20,875 nt of DNA from a virus, in IMG/VR virus record IMGVR_UViG_3300030090_002913, positions 277 through 21,151 of that record. One strand, 5' to 3'. Positions 7,233 to 16,580 of the stretch are shown piece after piece. The position numbers and the translations under genes were made by a program. Position 1 is the first letter of the stretch. Every line of letters starts with the position of its first letter. Under the pieces are notes generated by a model. That model was given only the letters and a program-made list of their open reading frames with translations. It was not told the DNA's origin and did not search any database.

Positions 7233-10200
7233 ATGGTAAGAGCAACAACATTAAATTATCAGTTTCTTTTGGCTGGTTATTACGATGACTTTAACGGCGC
7301 AAGAGTCATACCAAACGATGACAATAGACCAAGCCTAACAGATACTTACGACCATAGCAAAACACACTATGGTAATTCTCTAAACGGCGAGGCAACAACA
7401 AATACTCGTTATCGCTGGTCTTATGCTGATAGAGCGCAACTAGGCTCTAATCTAGTACCTTCTGCTTCTGAAAAATTCTTAAAGAATGTTGGACCGGCTG
7501 AATGGCTTACTTTTGACGTTATTAGACAAAAAGCAAATAAATGGGAGGGTCGCTCTCAACTACAATATCCAGATTCAAACACCAACGCTAACAAATATGA
7601 GTTTGGACAGGCTGGCACAGACGGTTTTATTTCTTTTTGTAACGGACATGATACGGCTGGCACTTACACTGTCCCAACAGGAGATAACGACGCTTCACAA
7701 GGTAGAGCGACACGCTCTCCTTATACGATAGTAAATTATGATGCTGGTAGCACAACAGCACAAGCAACTTCTGGTAGTACCGCTGCGGCATACGGTAGTA
7801 ACGGTGGTAATTTTATACAAACTACTCATTTGACTGGTTGTTGGATGGGAGAAAGAAACTATGATTTTTCACACTTTTCTACTGGAGGTGCTACTGAAAC
7901 CCCCGAACTGCTTTACACACCACATAGGTCGCCGGGCGGAAAACCGTTTCTTTGTATTGAGGCTAGACATTTAAGTGATACGGGTTATATCGTATCTTCT
8001 GTACCTAGACCCGCTATCGCTTATGACGCTCTTTTGAATAGCAGACAAGACAACGATACCTTTGGTATTAGATTCGCAATACAATCTCTCAAAGGGACAT
8101 CCACATCAGCAGATGGTAATGCGCCTAAAATGGTAATACACATAGGTTTCCCTTCGGGTAAAAGTGTTGATGGTGAAAAGGGTTTTGATACAAACGCTAA
8201 CACCGCTGCTATTGAATGGAACATCGATTTAGGTGCTGGAACAGTCGCAAACAATGGTCTTGGAGGAACCTATGATTATACAAACACAATGACATCTTGG
8301 GACGGTAGTGCTTACGATGAATCTTCATTATGGATAGATTTAGAGTTTGTGATAGATTACACCAATAATCGTTTTACTGTTTATAGGGATGGTACTGCGA
8401 TTAAAAACACTAGCGGAACAGATGGGCCTTTTACTATGAATAATAATTCAGAAACATCTGGTACGTTTTTGCCTAGTGAAATGAGAGGTTATCAAATAGA
8501 AACCATGCCCCAATCCGGTGATACAAATAGTATATTTACCCTCATGTTAGATAGAGTAGGGCTGTATCAATCTCTAAGTGAGAGAGCAGACGGAACACTA
8601 ATGCCTCCTATCGATAGTATGCAAATAAATTCTCCAATAAACGGTGTATCTTCTATGATGATAAGAATTGCTGACGACCCCGGAACGAATACCGCAACTG
8701 GCGCAGTTGGTCTTAGGGACCAAGATTACACGCACTTCCTTAACAATATTTTTAGAGGAACAGTAAATGATTGGAGCCTGTTACTATTTTATCAGAACCT
8801 AAACAGACCTCTTTGGTGGGGATTATTAGAAGGCATGAATATCAAACAAGGGCCAAAAACAAGAATGTTGACATTACAAGCGCGTGACCCACTAGGTTTG
8901 TTAGAAAGACAAGTTCCTCTTTGGGAATTGGGACAAGGAGCAGAAAATGATAATGAGCAGGGAGTAGCGTATTGGACACAAGAATCACAAACATTTAACA
9001 CGTCCTTTTATTTGGGTGCTAGTCCTTTGAAAACCTTAAGACCCACAGTTGGATTACATAAGGATGATTCTTATGCTGTGCGGACTGACCAAAGAACACA
9101 AGTGTTATCTGGAATACCTATACAGATGTACAACAATGAAGATGCTATAAATGGTCCGAATAGTATAGAGGATGATTACTCTGGTGTTGAAACTATGGGT
9201 TTTTCACAAGTTACAAGTTCTGGAGATACGAGAGTTTTTCTTAGAGGTAATCCGGGTTATACAACATCTAGTTCTATAACTATTTCTGGTTCTACTAATC
9301 ACAACTGCACCAATAAAAATCCTCAAGCGGTAGGTACTTGGACGCATGACGGACAGACATTTCAGTTTTTGGATTTTGATGCTAGTGATTTACCATATGT
9401 TTCCGACACTAACACAAAATACGTTTATGCTGGCAAGTATCTCTGGAATGGTGATTCGGTTGCTGATACAGCAAACGCTAGTATTTCAAACTCTTACTGT
9501 TTCATATTTTTCGGCGACCCAAACCTAAGTATAGGAGATTTTTTTACGATACCAGAAAATTCTGCTTTGAATCATGCAGATATAGACAACAAGGTTCACA
9601 AAGTAATGGCTATTGGTAAATACAATAATTATTACCAAAGAAAAATACAACAATTCTTTTACACATACGCAACTAGACCTAACTTTACACCTCCAACTAT
9701 CACAGTACCCGGCTTTAAATTAGATTTAGGTAGTGATTCGTACGTGAATTTAGACTCTAACAACATACCGACAGATGGTTGTGATTTGTATGTAGTAATG
9801 ACTGATTGTCCATACACATCAAATGAATATGGAACTTTTAACAATGCGGTAGCAAGCACCACTATATCTAGTAGTCTAGCGGCAGGTTCATCCACTATCG
9901 CGCTAACAAGTTCAAGTGGCTTCAATTCTTCTGGTTCTGATGCGAAACCAGCGACAATAAATTTTGCGCCTATCACTTACAGTTTTTCTGGTTTTGCTTC
10001 TAAAATAGATTTTGTAACTTATACTGGTATTTCTACTAATGATTTAACTGGAGTTCCGACATCGGGAGAAAACGACGTAGACCATAATCATTTTAGAGGT
10101 ACTATAAGTGGTGTTGCTAGAAGTCAAGTAGTTACGCAGCCGGGATGGTTGTATGGTTCACATAGAGGTATAGTTTCTACGGACAGAGGGTTCGTTACAC

Positions 10201-13200
10201 CACTACCTACATCAGTAACAGATATATCTACTCGCGCATCCCACGCATTATGGATGAGAGATTTACCTAAGTCTTTGTGGTTCCAATATCATTTCGGTAA
10301 AATGGTAGGAACCGATGAATTAGTTTTAGGTGCTACTTACAAGGCCGGAACCACTGGTGCGTCGGTCGCGGTTGGTGCTAATGTAGTAACGATTTCAAGC
10401 ACACTATACAATGCTATACCTAGTTCTGGTGTAGCACAATTAGGCTCTCCGCTTAGTGGAACGAGTTATTTGAATTCAGTAAAAGACCAAGTAGATAGAA
10501 TGGATTTAGATACATTTATCTATCGAGGAAAGGCAACAAGTGGAGGTGCGTATTATCTTATAGGTTGTTCTTTTATTAGTAAAGCACATGACACCGCCTC
10601 TTTTATAGGAGTAGCGAACATGAGCGATGATTATAAACACTGTTGGGCGTTATGGGCAGATATGCGAAATGATGGAACCGCTGACGCAGATGGCGCAAAA
10701 AGAAAATCTGATTTTGGTATCATAGAACCCACCATAGAAAATTATGAAGTAGATTTATTTTATGCCGACCAACTCGATGAAAACGGTAATCCAGATGTTT
10801 TTACAGATTTGAAATTGGGTCAAGATGTAGATGTTTGGGAGATAAACGCGCAGATAGACCCCTCTACTAGAGGCGCATGGTCTAAACCTGCTGACTACTC
10901 AACAGGAGCCGCAGCAACTTTAGCAGATGCTTCTGGTGCTTTGCGTCTTACCGTTAGTTCTGGTCACGGAGTTGTTGCCAACGACTACATTCATATTTTC
11001 AATAGTGATGTGCATGATGGTGTTTATGAAGTAGCATCAGTTACTTCTACTACAATAACATTAGGTGCTAATACTTTCATAAGCGCAGATAATGGACATG
11101 GTGCGCCGGGAGTATTCTTTTGTAAGGTAACAGGTAGTGAAACAGAAACAAACACAGAATTTCATGATTGGGAAGATAAGGCTGGTTCGTTTTTAATTGT
11201 AGATTCTTCTAAGTTCTTTAATCTTAACACTACTGTCAATAACGGTAGAATGTATAAAAGTGTAGGTGGTAGAACTAATTTAGGGGAGTTCGTATCTACT
11301 AGAGAGGGTTTTCCGGCTTTGATAGATAATTATTGGAAAGAGGCTATGGCTACTTTCCAAACCGTAGACCCTCCTTACGGGACACACCCCAACCAATCTA
11401 GGTTTATTGCTGACGTGTCTGTCGCTGATAACGCAATACTCGCTGGTGACAGACACATTACACTACAAAACGGCTCCTTGTTCCCATCAAACGGAGTAGG
11501 TAGAGTCATAGGAACGAAAGAAGATAGTATTACAACCAATTACATTTTATGGAAGCAAAGAGTTAAGGATGCTTTTACTGGCACTGTCACAAGCAACAGT
11601 TTGAGCGGTAGTAATATTTATCGATTAACTGACTCTTCTGCCAACTTCGCCCCACTTTTAGATATGATTGGTAATCAACAATATCCTATGATACATAATC
11701 TTACGACAGGAGAAACCAGTATAGTTATTACTTATTACAGTAGTACAGAAATAGGGGTTTGTAAATCAAACTATACTAGCGCAAGTGCGCCAAATCAAGA
11801 CTTGAATGATTATCCAAATATCTCCGGTTGGACATCAATAACAAACAGTAATAGTTACGTTATACCAGAACAATTAGTTAGTGTGTTCGGTACATCTTTA
11901 AGCAATTCTACCAATGTAACAAACTCTTCTTATTCTGAAATAGAGAAAGAAATACAAAAAGAATTTATAACTGCTAGTATAACTGCCACTACTAACGCTA
12001 TATCTGGAGTAACGTCTTATGGTACTACTATACCTAATATTAGATTTAGTATGATACAAGGTACAAATAATTTTGAAAGTCTAGGCGTAACAAATAGTTT
12101 AGGCTCTCCATATTCTGTACGTTTGATGATGAGAATACGTGGTTTTGTGGAAAGCCCTAACAACGGCACATATTACGAAAGCGATAAAATGAGAATGTTA
12201 TGGAATGCTGCTTTGATGAAAACTTGGTTGCCTAGAACTAGGTTATCGTGTATTCATGATATTAACAATGTGCCTAATACAAGTATCATGACTATCGATG
12301 GTACTACGAGCGCAGATTCACAAGATGATTTTGGTTCAATTTATGATGGTCGCTCTAAAACACTATTGGGTATCGTAAAGGGCGCACAGGCCGCCAGTGG
12401 TTTAGGAAGGACTAGCGGAGTTACAACTAATTTTGGTTTTCTTTGCGGTAGAGATGGTAGAATAGAATTTAGGCCCCGATACAATTCTGGTTTTGCTTTC
12501 GATAGAAGCAACCTAATGATTAGCGATATGAAAAGTGATATGGGAGGACAAATTACTCATGTACGAGTATATTACAAAAACGGAAGGTCTTTTGCTGACT
12601 TCCCTACGCCTTCACTTTCAGATACAACTCGTTGGAAAATTATAGAGCATCCTACTATCGTCAATCACAGAGAAGCAGAAGCGATAGCAAAGGCAGAATT
12701 TAGAAAATCCAAAAACACAAGACTCTCTATAACTGCTGAAACTATAAGGTCAAGCACACAAACTGATAAAATGATTAGTGGGGGTAGATTCGGTTACATA
12801 GCAGATACTCAAAGAACATTAGACCATAAAGTAGGCGGAGGTATATACGACCCATTCCATATTTCTTTAGGCTTTTCACCCTTTCCCGGAATGGTAAATG
12901 GTATGGATGGAAACCTAAAAAATGTTGTAACCACTGGTGATTTATCGAATCGTTACGGTCAGGCCGCTCCTTACACGGCCATAGGAACCTCCGGTACGCC
13001 TAGTAGAACTGCTTACGACGAACACTACTATTCTTATGGTGCTAACAGTACAGCGTATGCTTTACAAGTAGTTCATGTGCCTCAAGATATGCCTTACAAG
13101 AGTGATACTACAAACAATGAACTTAGGGTTTTCGTTGGACTAAAGCCGGGTCAAAGTGGAACGGACATAGACAACGCTGAATTTGTATTATTATTAGTAG

Positions 13201-14666
13201 ATTACGAATTTTCAAACAGTGCTACCTCTAACGGCTACACTTCTTCTACTGTTGCATCTTTGACTGCTACAAGGAGAGGAGAGTCGTTTTTGTTTGTTAA
13301 AAATAGTGGCTTTTATCAGTTGGACGTACCTTCTTCTTATTCTTCAACACTGAATTCTGCTGGCGCAAAAATAGTGGTGTCTTTCAATGCCGAGTATTGT
13401 CGTGCGCTTTTGAGGCATAGATGTGGCGACCCAAGTGCTAGTAGTGATATATTGGAAAACGCAAACGGTCTTACTGGTGTCTCAACAGGTTATATTACTG
13501 ATGGTAACGATAACAGTATTTTTCCACTAGGAGGTAGAAAATATAGTGAATTCGGTGATTTTGCTTACGGACGTAGCGAATGGTATGCCCCAAGGCTTCA
13601 TGTAGTTTCTGATATTAATTATGTACCGGGAACCTTCGCTACTTACACAGACAAGGCACTAGAACTAAATGATGAAACATTAGTTATACAAAATGTAAAT
13701 TGGTCTGTAAAAGGTAGCAACACAGAAAAAGTTATGTTGAGATTGGAAAGAGATTTGAATTTAGGTCCGACAGGATTTTTGCCATATATTTCTACTATCG
13801 GTATCAACCCTAGAACTGGTAACGGAGGGAATGCTGGTGGCCCTCAACCAACACCATATCCCGACACCAATGGACCGGGTGATGGTGCTGGTGGTTACGG
13901 TGGTTCATACCCCGGTTTAGACCCACTACCCGGCAACAACCCAAGTCCCGGCCTACCAACAGGAGGAGTAACACCTCCTTCTAAATCACCCGGAGGAAAT
14001 CATTCTCCATCAAGCGGAGTGAACCAACTAACCAACGCTGCTTACGGTAACATGAAAGGTAGGATGGGTTTAGATAATGATGTTTTTAGTGGACAGGCTT
14101 CGTTTTCTATATTAGGGCAGAAAAAACCTTCTCCTTTGCCATCGATGATGACACCGGCCAATTCTACTGGATTAGATAACATACAACCTTCTTTTGGCGC
14201 GGCTACAAAAACAGATGGCGATGTTACTTTACCGGGTATAGGTAATTCAGACAATACTGGCGACCATTCAAGCGGTCTTGTGGCTAGTGCTACCGTTCCT
14301 ATCGATGTAGTTTCTTCTAAGATAAATGTAAGTTCCGTGATAAGTTGTGCGCCTAATTCTATCAATAGTCAAAATTCAGTGTTGAACATCAACATAGAGT
14401 GTTTAGAAACAGGAGAGAGTATCAGCAACGACATAGTAATTCCAACAGGAACATCTAAAAAGACGTTTGAGTTAATACCTAATTCATTGTTAAATGGAGC
14501 CTCCACTACCGGCAATAATATTTCTGTAAAAATAACCAGAAGACCAAACACAACAGAAGATACTGCCAATTTTAGTTCTGTAAAAATACATTCCATAGAT
14601 GTGTTGTTTGACCAATCAGCATTCAACACTCAAAGTATAGGTAGAGAGTTTAGTTCGTTTTCGTGA
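7233..14666 (+). CDS. Giant tail-tip protein: baseplate-hub-like domain with adhesin modules
   Basis: A 2477-residue protein filling over a third of the window; by position (after the tape measure) and layout it is the tail-tip hub and probable host adhesin. Residues about 230-445 look like a LamG/concanavalin A-type sandwich (SLWIDLEFVIDYTNNRFTVY, DGTAIKN, LMLDRVGLYQS). Residues about 490-575 resemble the first half of a gp27/Tal-type hub (FRGTVNDWSLLLFY, GPKTRMLTLQARDPLGLLER). Matching second-half features appear only near 1735-1840 (FLCGRDGRIEFRPRYNSG, HREAEAIAKAEFRKSK) and 2114-2186. Between them lie about 1000 residues of Ser/Thr/Gly-rich beta modules. Residues about 2190-2266 are a Gly/Pro-rich linker (GGPQPTPYPD, NNPSPGLPTGG); a separate beta domain ends the protein. 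The start follows the tape measure stop by 6 bases with a weak site. Its last 17 coding bases overlap the opposing nuclease gene. Confidence 0.75.
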   Translation: MVRATTLNYQFLLAGYYDDFNGARVIPNDDNRPSLTDTYDHSKTHYGNSLNGEATTNTRYRWSYADRAQLGSNLVPSASEKFLKNVGPAEWLTFDVIRQKANKWEGRSQLQYPDSNTNANKYEFGQAGTDGFISFCNGHDTAGTYTVPTGDNDASQGRATRSPYTIVNYDAGSTTAQATSGSTAAAYGSNGGNFIQTTHLTGCWMGERNYDFSHFSTGGATETPELLYTPHRSPGGKPFLCIEARHLSDTGYIVSSVPRPAIAYDALLNSRQDNDTFGIRFAIQSLKGTSTSADGNAPKMVIHIGFPSGKSVDGEKGFDTNANTAAIEWNIDLGAGTVANNGLGGTYDYTNTMTSWDGSAYDESSLWIDLEFVIDYTNNRFTVYRDGTAIKNTSGTDGPFTMNNNSETSGTFLPSEMRGYQIETMPQSGDTNSIFTLMLDRVGLYQSLSERADGTLMPPIDSMQINSPINGVSSMMIRIADDPGTNTATGAVGLRDQDYTHFLNNIFRGTVNDWSLLLFYQNLNRPLWWGLLEGMNIKQGPKTRMLTLQARDPLGLLERQVPLWELGQGAENDNEQGVAYWTQESQTFNTSFYLGASPLKTLRPTVGLHKDDSYAVRTDQRTQVLSGIPIQMYNNEDAINGPNSIEDDYSGVETMGFSQVTSSGDTRVFLRGNPGYTTSSSITISGSTNHNCTNKNPQAVGTWTHDGQTFQFLDFDASDLPYVSDTNTKYVYAGKYLWNGDSVADTANASISNSYCFIFFGDPNLSIGDFFTIPENSALNHADIDNKVHKVMAIGKYNNYYQRKIQQFFYTYATRPNFTPPTITVPGFKLDLGSDSYVNLDSNNIPTDGCDLYVVMTDCPYTSNEYGTFNNAVASTTISSSLAAGSSTIALTSSSGFNSSGSDAKPATINFAPITYSFSGFASKIDFVTYTGISTNDLTGVPTSGENDVDHNHFRGTISGVARSQVVTQPGWLYGSHRGIVSTDRGFVTPLPTSVTDISTRASHALWMRDLPKSLWFQYHFGKMVGTDELVLGATYKAGTTGASVAVGANVVTISSTLYNAIPSSGVAQLGSPLSGTSYLNSVKDQVDRMDLDTFIYRGKATSGGAYYLIGCSFISKAHDTASFIGVANMSDDYKHCWALWADMRNDGTADADGAKRKSDFGIIEPTIENYEVDLFYADQLDENGNPDVFTDLKLGQDVDVWEINAQIDPSTRGAWSKPADYSTGAAATLADASGALRLTVSSGHGVVANDYIHIFNSDVHDGVYEVASVTSTTITLGANTFISADNGHGAPGVFFCKVTGSETETNTEFHDWEDKAGSFLIVDSSKFFNLNTTVNNGRMYKSVGGRTNLGEFVSTREGFPALIDNYWKEAMATFQTVDPPYGTHPNQSRFIADVSVADNAILAGDRHITLQNGSLFPSNGVGRVIGTKEDSITTNYILWKQRVKDAFTGTVTSNSLSGSNIYRLTDSSANFAPLLDMIGNQQYPMIHNLTTGETSIVITYYSSTEIGVCKSNYTSASAPNQDLNDYPNISGWTSITNSNSYVIPEQLVSVFGTSLSNSTNVTNSSYSEIEKEIQKEFITASITATTNAISGVTSYGTTIPNIRFSMIQGTNNFESLGVTNSLGSPYSVRLMMRIRGFVESPNNGTYYESDKMRMLWNAALMKTWLPRTRLSCIHDINNVPNTSIMTIDGTTSADSQDDFGSIYDGRSKTLLGIVKGAQAASGLGRTSGVTTNFGFLCGRDGRIEFRPRYNSGFAFDRSNLMISDMKSDMGGQITHVRVYYKNGRSFADFPTPSLSDTTRWKIIEHPTIVNHREAEAIAKAEFRKSKNTRLSITAETIRSSTQTDKMISGGRFGYIADTQRTLDHKVGGGIYDPFHISLGFSPFPGMVNGMDGNLKNVVTTGDLSNRYGQAAPYTAIGTSGTPSRTAYDEHYYSYGANSTAYALQVVHVPQDMPYKSDTTNNELRVFVGLKPGQSGTDIDNAEFVLLLVDYEFSNSATSNGYTSSTVASLTATRRGESFLFVKNSGFYQLDVPSSYSSTLNSAGAKIVVSFNAEYCRALLRHRCGDPSASSDILENANGLTGVSTGYITDGNDNSIFPLGGRKYSEFGDFAYGRSEWYAPRLHVVSDINYVPGTFATYTDKALELNDETLVIQNVNWSVKGSNTEKVMLRLERDLNLGPTGFLPYISTIGINPRTGNGGNAGGPQPTPYPDTNGPGDGAGGYGGSYPGLDPLPGNNPSPGLPTGGVTPPSKSPGGNHSPSSGVNQLTNAAYGNMKGRMGLDNDVFSGQASFSILGQKKPSPLPSMMTPANSTGLDNIQPSFGAATKTDGDVTLPGIGNSDNTGDHSSGLVASATVPIDVVSSKINVSSVISCAPNSINSQNSVLNINIECLETGESISNDIVIPTGTSKKTFELIPNSLLNGASTTGNNISVKITRRPNTTEDTANFSSVKIHSIDVLFDQSAFNTQSIGREFSSFS
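9855..10125 (+). repeat. Coded module resembling the insert in the head-tail adaptor
   Basis: Residues about 875-965 of the large tail protein read STTISSSLAAGSSTIALTSS, SGFNSSG, then TYTGISTNDLTGVPTSG and a His-rich turn. The adaptor insert coded at 279-485 reads STTLNGAISAGATTITLTSG, TGFSSAG, then WSGKSTNDLTGVTG. The order and spacing agree and STNDLTGV is identical. Looser relatives of the AGxxxITLxxxxxFxSxG pattern occur near 10340-10470 and 11400-11500. This is a protein-level repeat; the DNA has diverged. Confidence 0.55.
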
Positions 14667-15372
14667 TTGGGTCACGTAGAGACAATATCCTACGCGCTTT
14701 TTCCCTGCCAATACCCGGAATCTTCATCAGTTGTTTCTGTGAAGTTTTGCTGTTTAGTAATTTAGGAATCGTAGTGAATTCATCCATCAATTGTTCTGCT
14801 AGATGTGGTGTTATACCTTGGATAGATGATAACGCCTTGATAGGAGCCTCTAGGCTTGCCGTCTGAGCCACCTTTACGGTTTTGGGTACGTTACCTAGCC
14901 TGTCGGTAATTAAGTGGTTTGTGTGCGTTGTCATGATAAAATCTACAAATTCTTCCATAGTTAAAAACTGCATGAATTTTATGTTTGGAAACCTAGAGTA
15001 AAAAGATACCTTGAAAGATTTTATAACAGACCTCATCTTAGACATTTCTTTTGCTACCGATTGAGCAGTAGGTCTTCCGCCGGGAACCCAAGGTTTTAAC
15101 TTAGTTCCGTAGACAACTAACATAGGATTCTCAAATGCTTCTTCAAGGTCACGTAGTTGCGCTACGATAGTTCTAGTTCTACCTATGCCCAAGATAGACC
15201 TATACAAATCGTTTATTTCTTTGGCTTCTATACCTATATCACCTATGATATAATCAGCCGAGTCTAAACGCGCTACTTTCGCTATGCCGTTTGGTGATTG
15301 ATTAGCGTCGCCACCGCGCATAAGCATTTTGTGTATGACCTTCTCGTTCTCTCGGTCATCTATTAGAATCAT
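14650..15372 (-). CDS. XPF/ERCC4-type structure-specific nuclease with tandem HhH
   Basis: A 240-residue nuclease. Residues 1-60 carry the ERCC4 core: LIDDREN at 3-9, ADYIIGDIGIEAKEINDLYRSI at 39-60. Asp5/Asp6, Arg7-Glu8, Asp45, Glu49, Lys51 and Asp55 match the metal and catalytic pattern, but the usual ERK is EAK. Residues about 178-232 hold two helix-hairpin-helix motifs (LSSIQGITPHLAEQL; LMKIPGIGREKARRIL), which bind branched duplex DNA. There is no helicase domain, so it resembles the nuclease half of archaeal Hef/XPF and should cut flaps, forks or recombination intermediates formed during viral replication. It is the last gene of the - strand block, 26 bases after the primase stop. Its 3' end overlaps the opposing tail gene. 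Confidence 0.85.
   Translation of the reverse strand: MILIDDRENEKVIHKMLMRGGDANQSPNGIAKVARLDSADYIIGDIGIEAKEINDLYRSILGIGRTRTIVAQLRDLEEAFENPMLVVYGTKLKPWVPGGRPTAQSVAKEMSKMRSVIKSFKVSFYSRFPNIKFMQFLTMEEFVDFIMTTHTNHLITDRLGNVPKTVKVAQTASLEAPIKALSSIQGITPHLAEQLMDEFTTIPKLLNSKTSQKQLMKIPGIGREKARRILSLRDPITKTN
14698..14702 (+). terminator. Possible U-tract terminator for the late operon
   Basis: Five T residues on the + strand (after TACGCGC) lie about 30 bases past the stop of the large tail gene. Archaeal transcription can end at such T-tracts without a hairpin. The site is inside the opposing nuclease gene, so base composition there is constrained by coding. The case is weak. Confidence 0.25.
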
Positions 15373-15398
15373 AGATAATACTAGGCTAACTCCCTTTA

Positions 15399-16415
15399 TT
15401 AATTAACTCTTGTTAGATTATGCGCCCAACAGTCGTGACCGTCACAAAGACCGCGAGCAGCGTACCAGCCAGCAGAAGGCGACCTATCGTAAGTCAACAA
15501 AGTTCTGATGTGTCCTCTACTTACACTAGGATTAAAGTCTCTCCAATTCAAGGTCTCAATGTAGGTCAGTATCTCGTCCTCCATAGACTTCATTTTGTCA
15601 GCCGGGACACTAGATGCTGGTGCGAACCAACGTAGGTTTTCAGCCATGTGTAAAACTAAGGCTACACGAATCTCATGACTAGGGTTGCTAACCTGTATTG
15701 CTCTATCTAGGCAGGGAGGTATAGGCACAGTGCTATGTGTGCCTACCTCTCCCGAAAAGGTTCCGCTAGATACCCATTGTTCTGTTTCAGGATTATCGAT
15801 AGCCCACTTTGTAATAGAAAACGTAGGAGACAAATCATCTCCGCGGAACGGGTCTAGGTGAGTGTAATCATCTACTGGTCTTGTGGGTATGGTAAAATCC
15901 ATAGGAGAGTCAGCAAATTCTCGCGCATCTATGTTGACTGCCCATCTACCCCTACTCACGTTAAATGTGTCAGGAATCCTAGTCATCTTCTTGGCAAAAC
16001 CTACGCCATCCAATGTCTTAAGGTCATGCGCTTTACTTCGCTCGTAGCGATTTAGTTTGCGGTCCCATGAGCCACCGATAACAGGCTCCCTAAACAACTG
16101 ATGTACGTGGAATCCACGACCAGTAGCAACCAATCTTACGTCGCCTTCTAAGCGATTTATCAGTGTTGCTACGTCACGCTTGACATCATTTATACCGCCG
16201 CGTTCACCCATATCGAAGTCCCACCACGCTCGGTCAATAACTACACTGTTGTAATCTGGTTTCCAAGGGCGTTGAGGGTCACGTTCTTTGAATGAAAACA
16301 AAGATGTGTAACAATTTGCTTTGCCATTTACGGTATCAACGTAAGAAGAGAATCTATCTATCGAAGGACAAATGCTACGCCGTAGACCAATCTCGCGAGG
16401 GAAGGAAAGTAACAT
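15399..16415 (-). CDS. Archaeo-eukaryotic primase with PriS-like catalytic and PriL-like C-terminal parts
   Basis: A 338-residue primase that should lay down primers for the DNA polymerase B coded upstream. The N-terminal AEP domain shows motif I, DFD at 66-68 (AWWDFDMG), motif II with GRGFHVH at 99-105 (catalytic His103), and a motif III-like RIPDTFNVSRGRW at 146-158. After about residue 230 the sequence changes to a helical region with PPC at 233-235, SHEIRVALVLHMAENL at 246-261 and RTLLTYDRSPSAGWYAARGLCDGHDC at 304-329. PPC plus two later Cys recalls the Fe-S domain of the large subunit PriL, with His327 or His332 as possible extra ligands. Fused PriS/PriL-like primases are known from archaeal mobile elements. 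The preceding gene ends 3 bases before its ATG. Confidence 0.82.
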   Translation of the reverse strand: MLLSFPREIGLRRSICPSIDRFSSYVDTVNGKANCYTSLFSFKERDPQRPWKPDYNSVVIDRAWWDFDMGERGGINDVKRDVATLINRLEGDVRLVATGRGFHVHQLFREPVIGGSWDRKLNRYERSKAHDLKTLDGVGFAKKMTRIPDTFNVSRGRWAVNIDAREFADSPMDFTIPTRPVDDYTHLDPFRGDDLSPTFSITKWAIDNPETEQWVSSGTFSGEVGTHSTVPIPPCLDRAIQVSNPSHEIRVALVLHMAENLRWFAPASSVPADKMKSMEDEILTYIETLNWRDFNPSVSRGHIRTLLTYDRSPSAGWYAARGLCDGHDCWAHNLTRVN

Positions 16416-16418
16416 AAC

Positions 16419-16580
16419 TCAACCAACCACCTGCTCATGTCCACACGCGCAGACTGCTACGACAATAGGAGTTCTTTCGCCACCTTCTTCGCTAGTGACA
16501 CTCCAAAGGGTCATTTCATCTACCCATTCACAATCGCCAGTGCCTTCATCTTTTGCACATACTGTTACTTTTTTACTCAT
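16419..16580 (-). CDS. 53-residue cysteine-containing protein
   Basis: A short frame between nuclease and primase genes. Its ATG overlaps the nuclease stop (ATGA at 16577-16580) and GTGAT precedes it. Cys lie at 8, 17, 45 and 47 with His49 (VCACGHE). This could be a one-metal zinc or small redox site, but the spacing is not that of a standard zinc ribbon. The middle is acidic with Trp19 and Trp26. Tight coupling to a nuclease and a primase suggests a part in replication. I do not recognise the family. The frame is closed exactly by its neighbours on both sides, which supports it being a real gene. Confidence 0.6.
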   Translation of the reverse strand: MSKKVTVCAKDEGTGDCEWVDEMTLWSVTSEEGGERTPIVVAVCACGHEQVVG

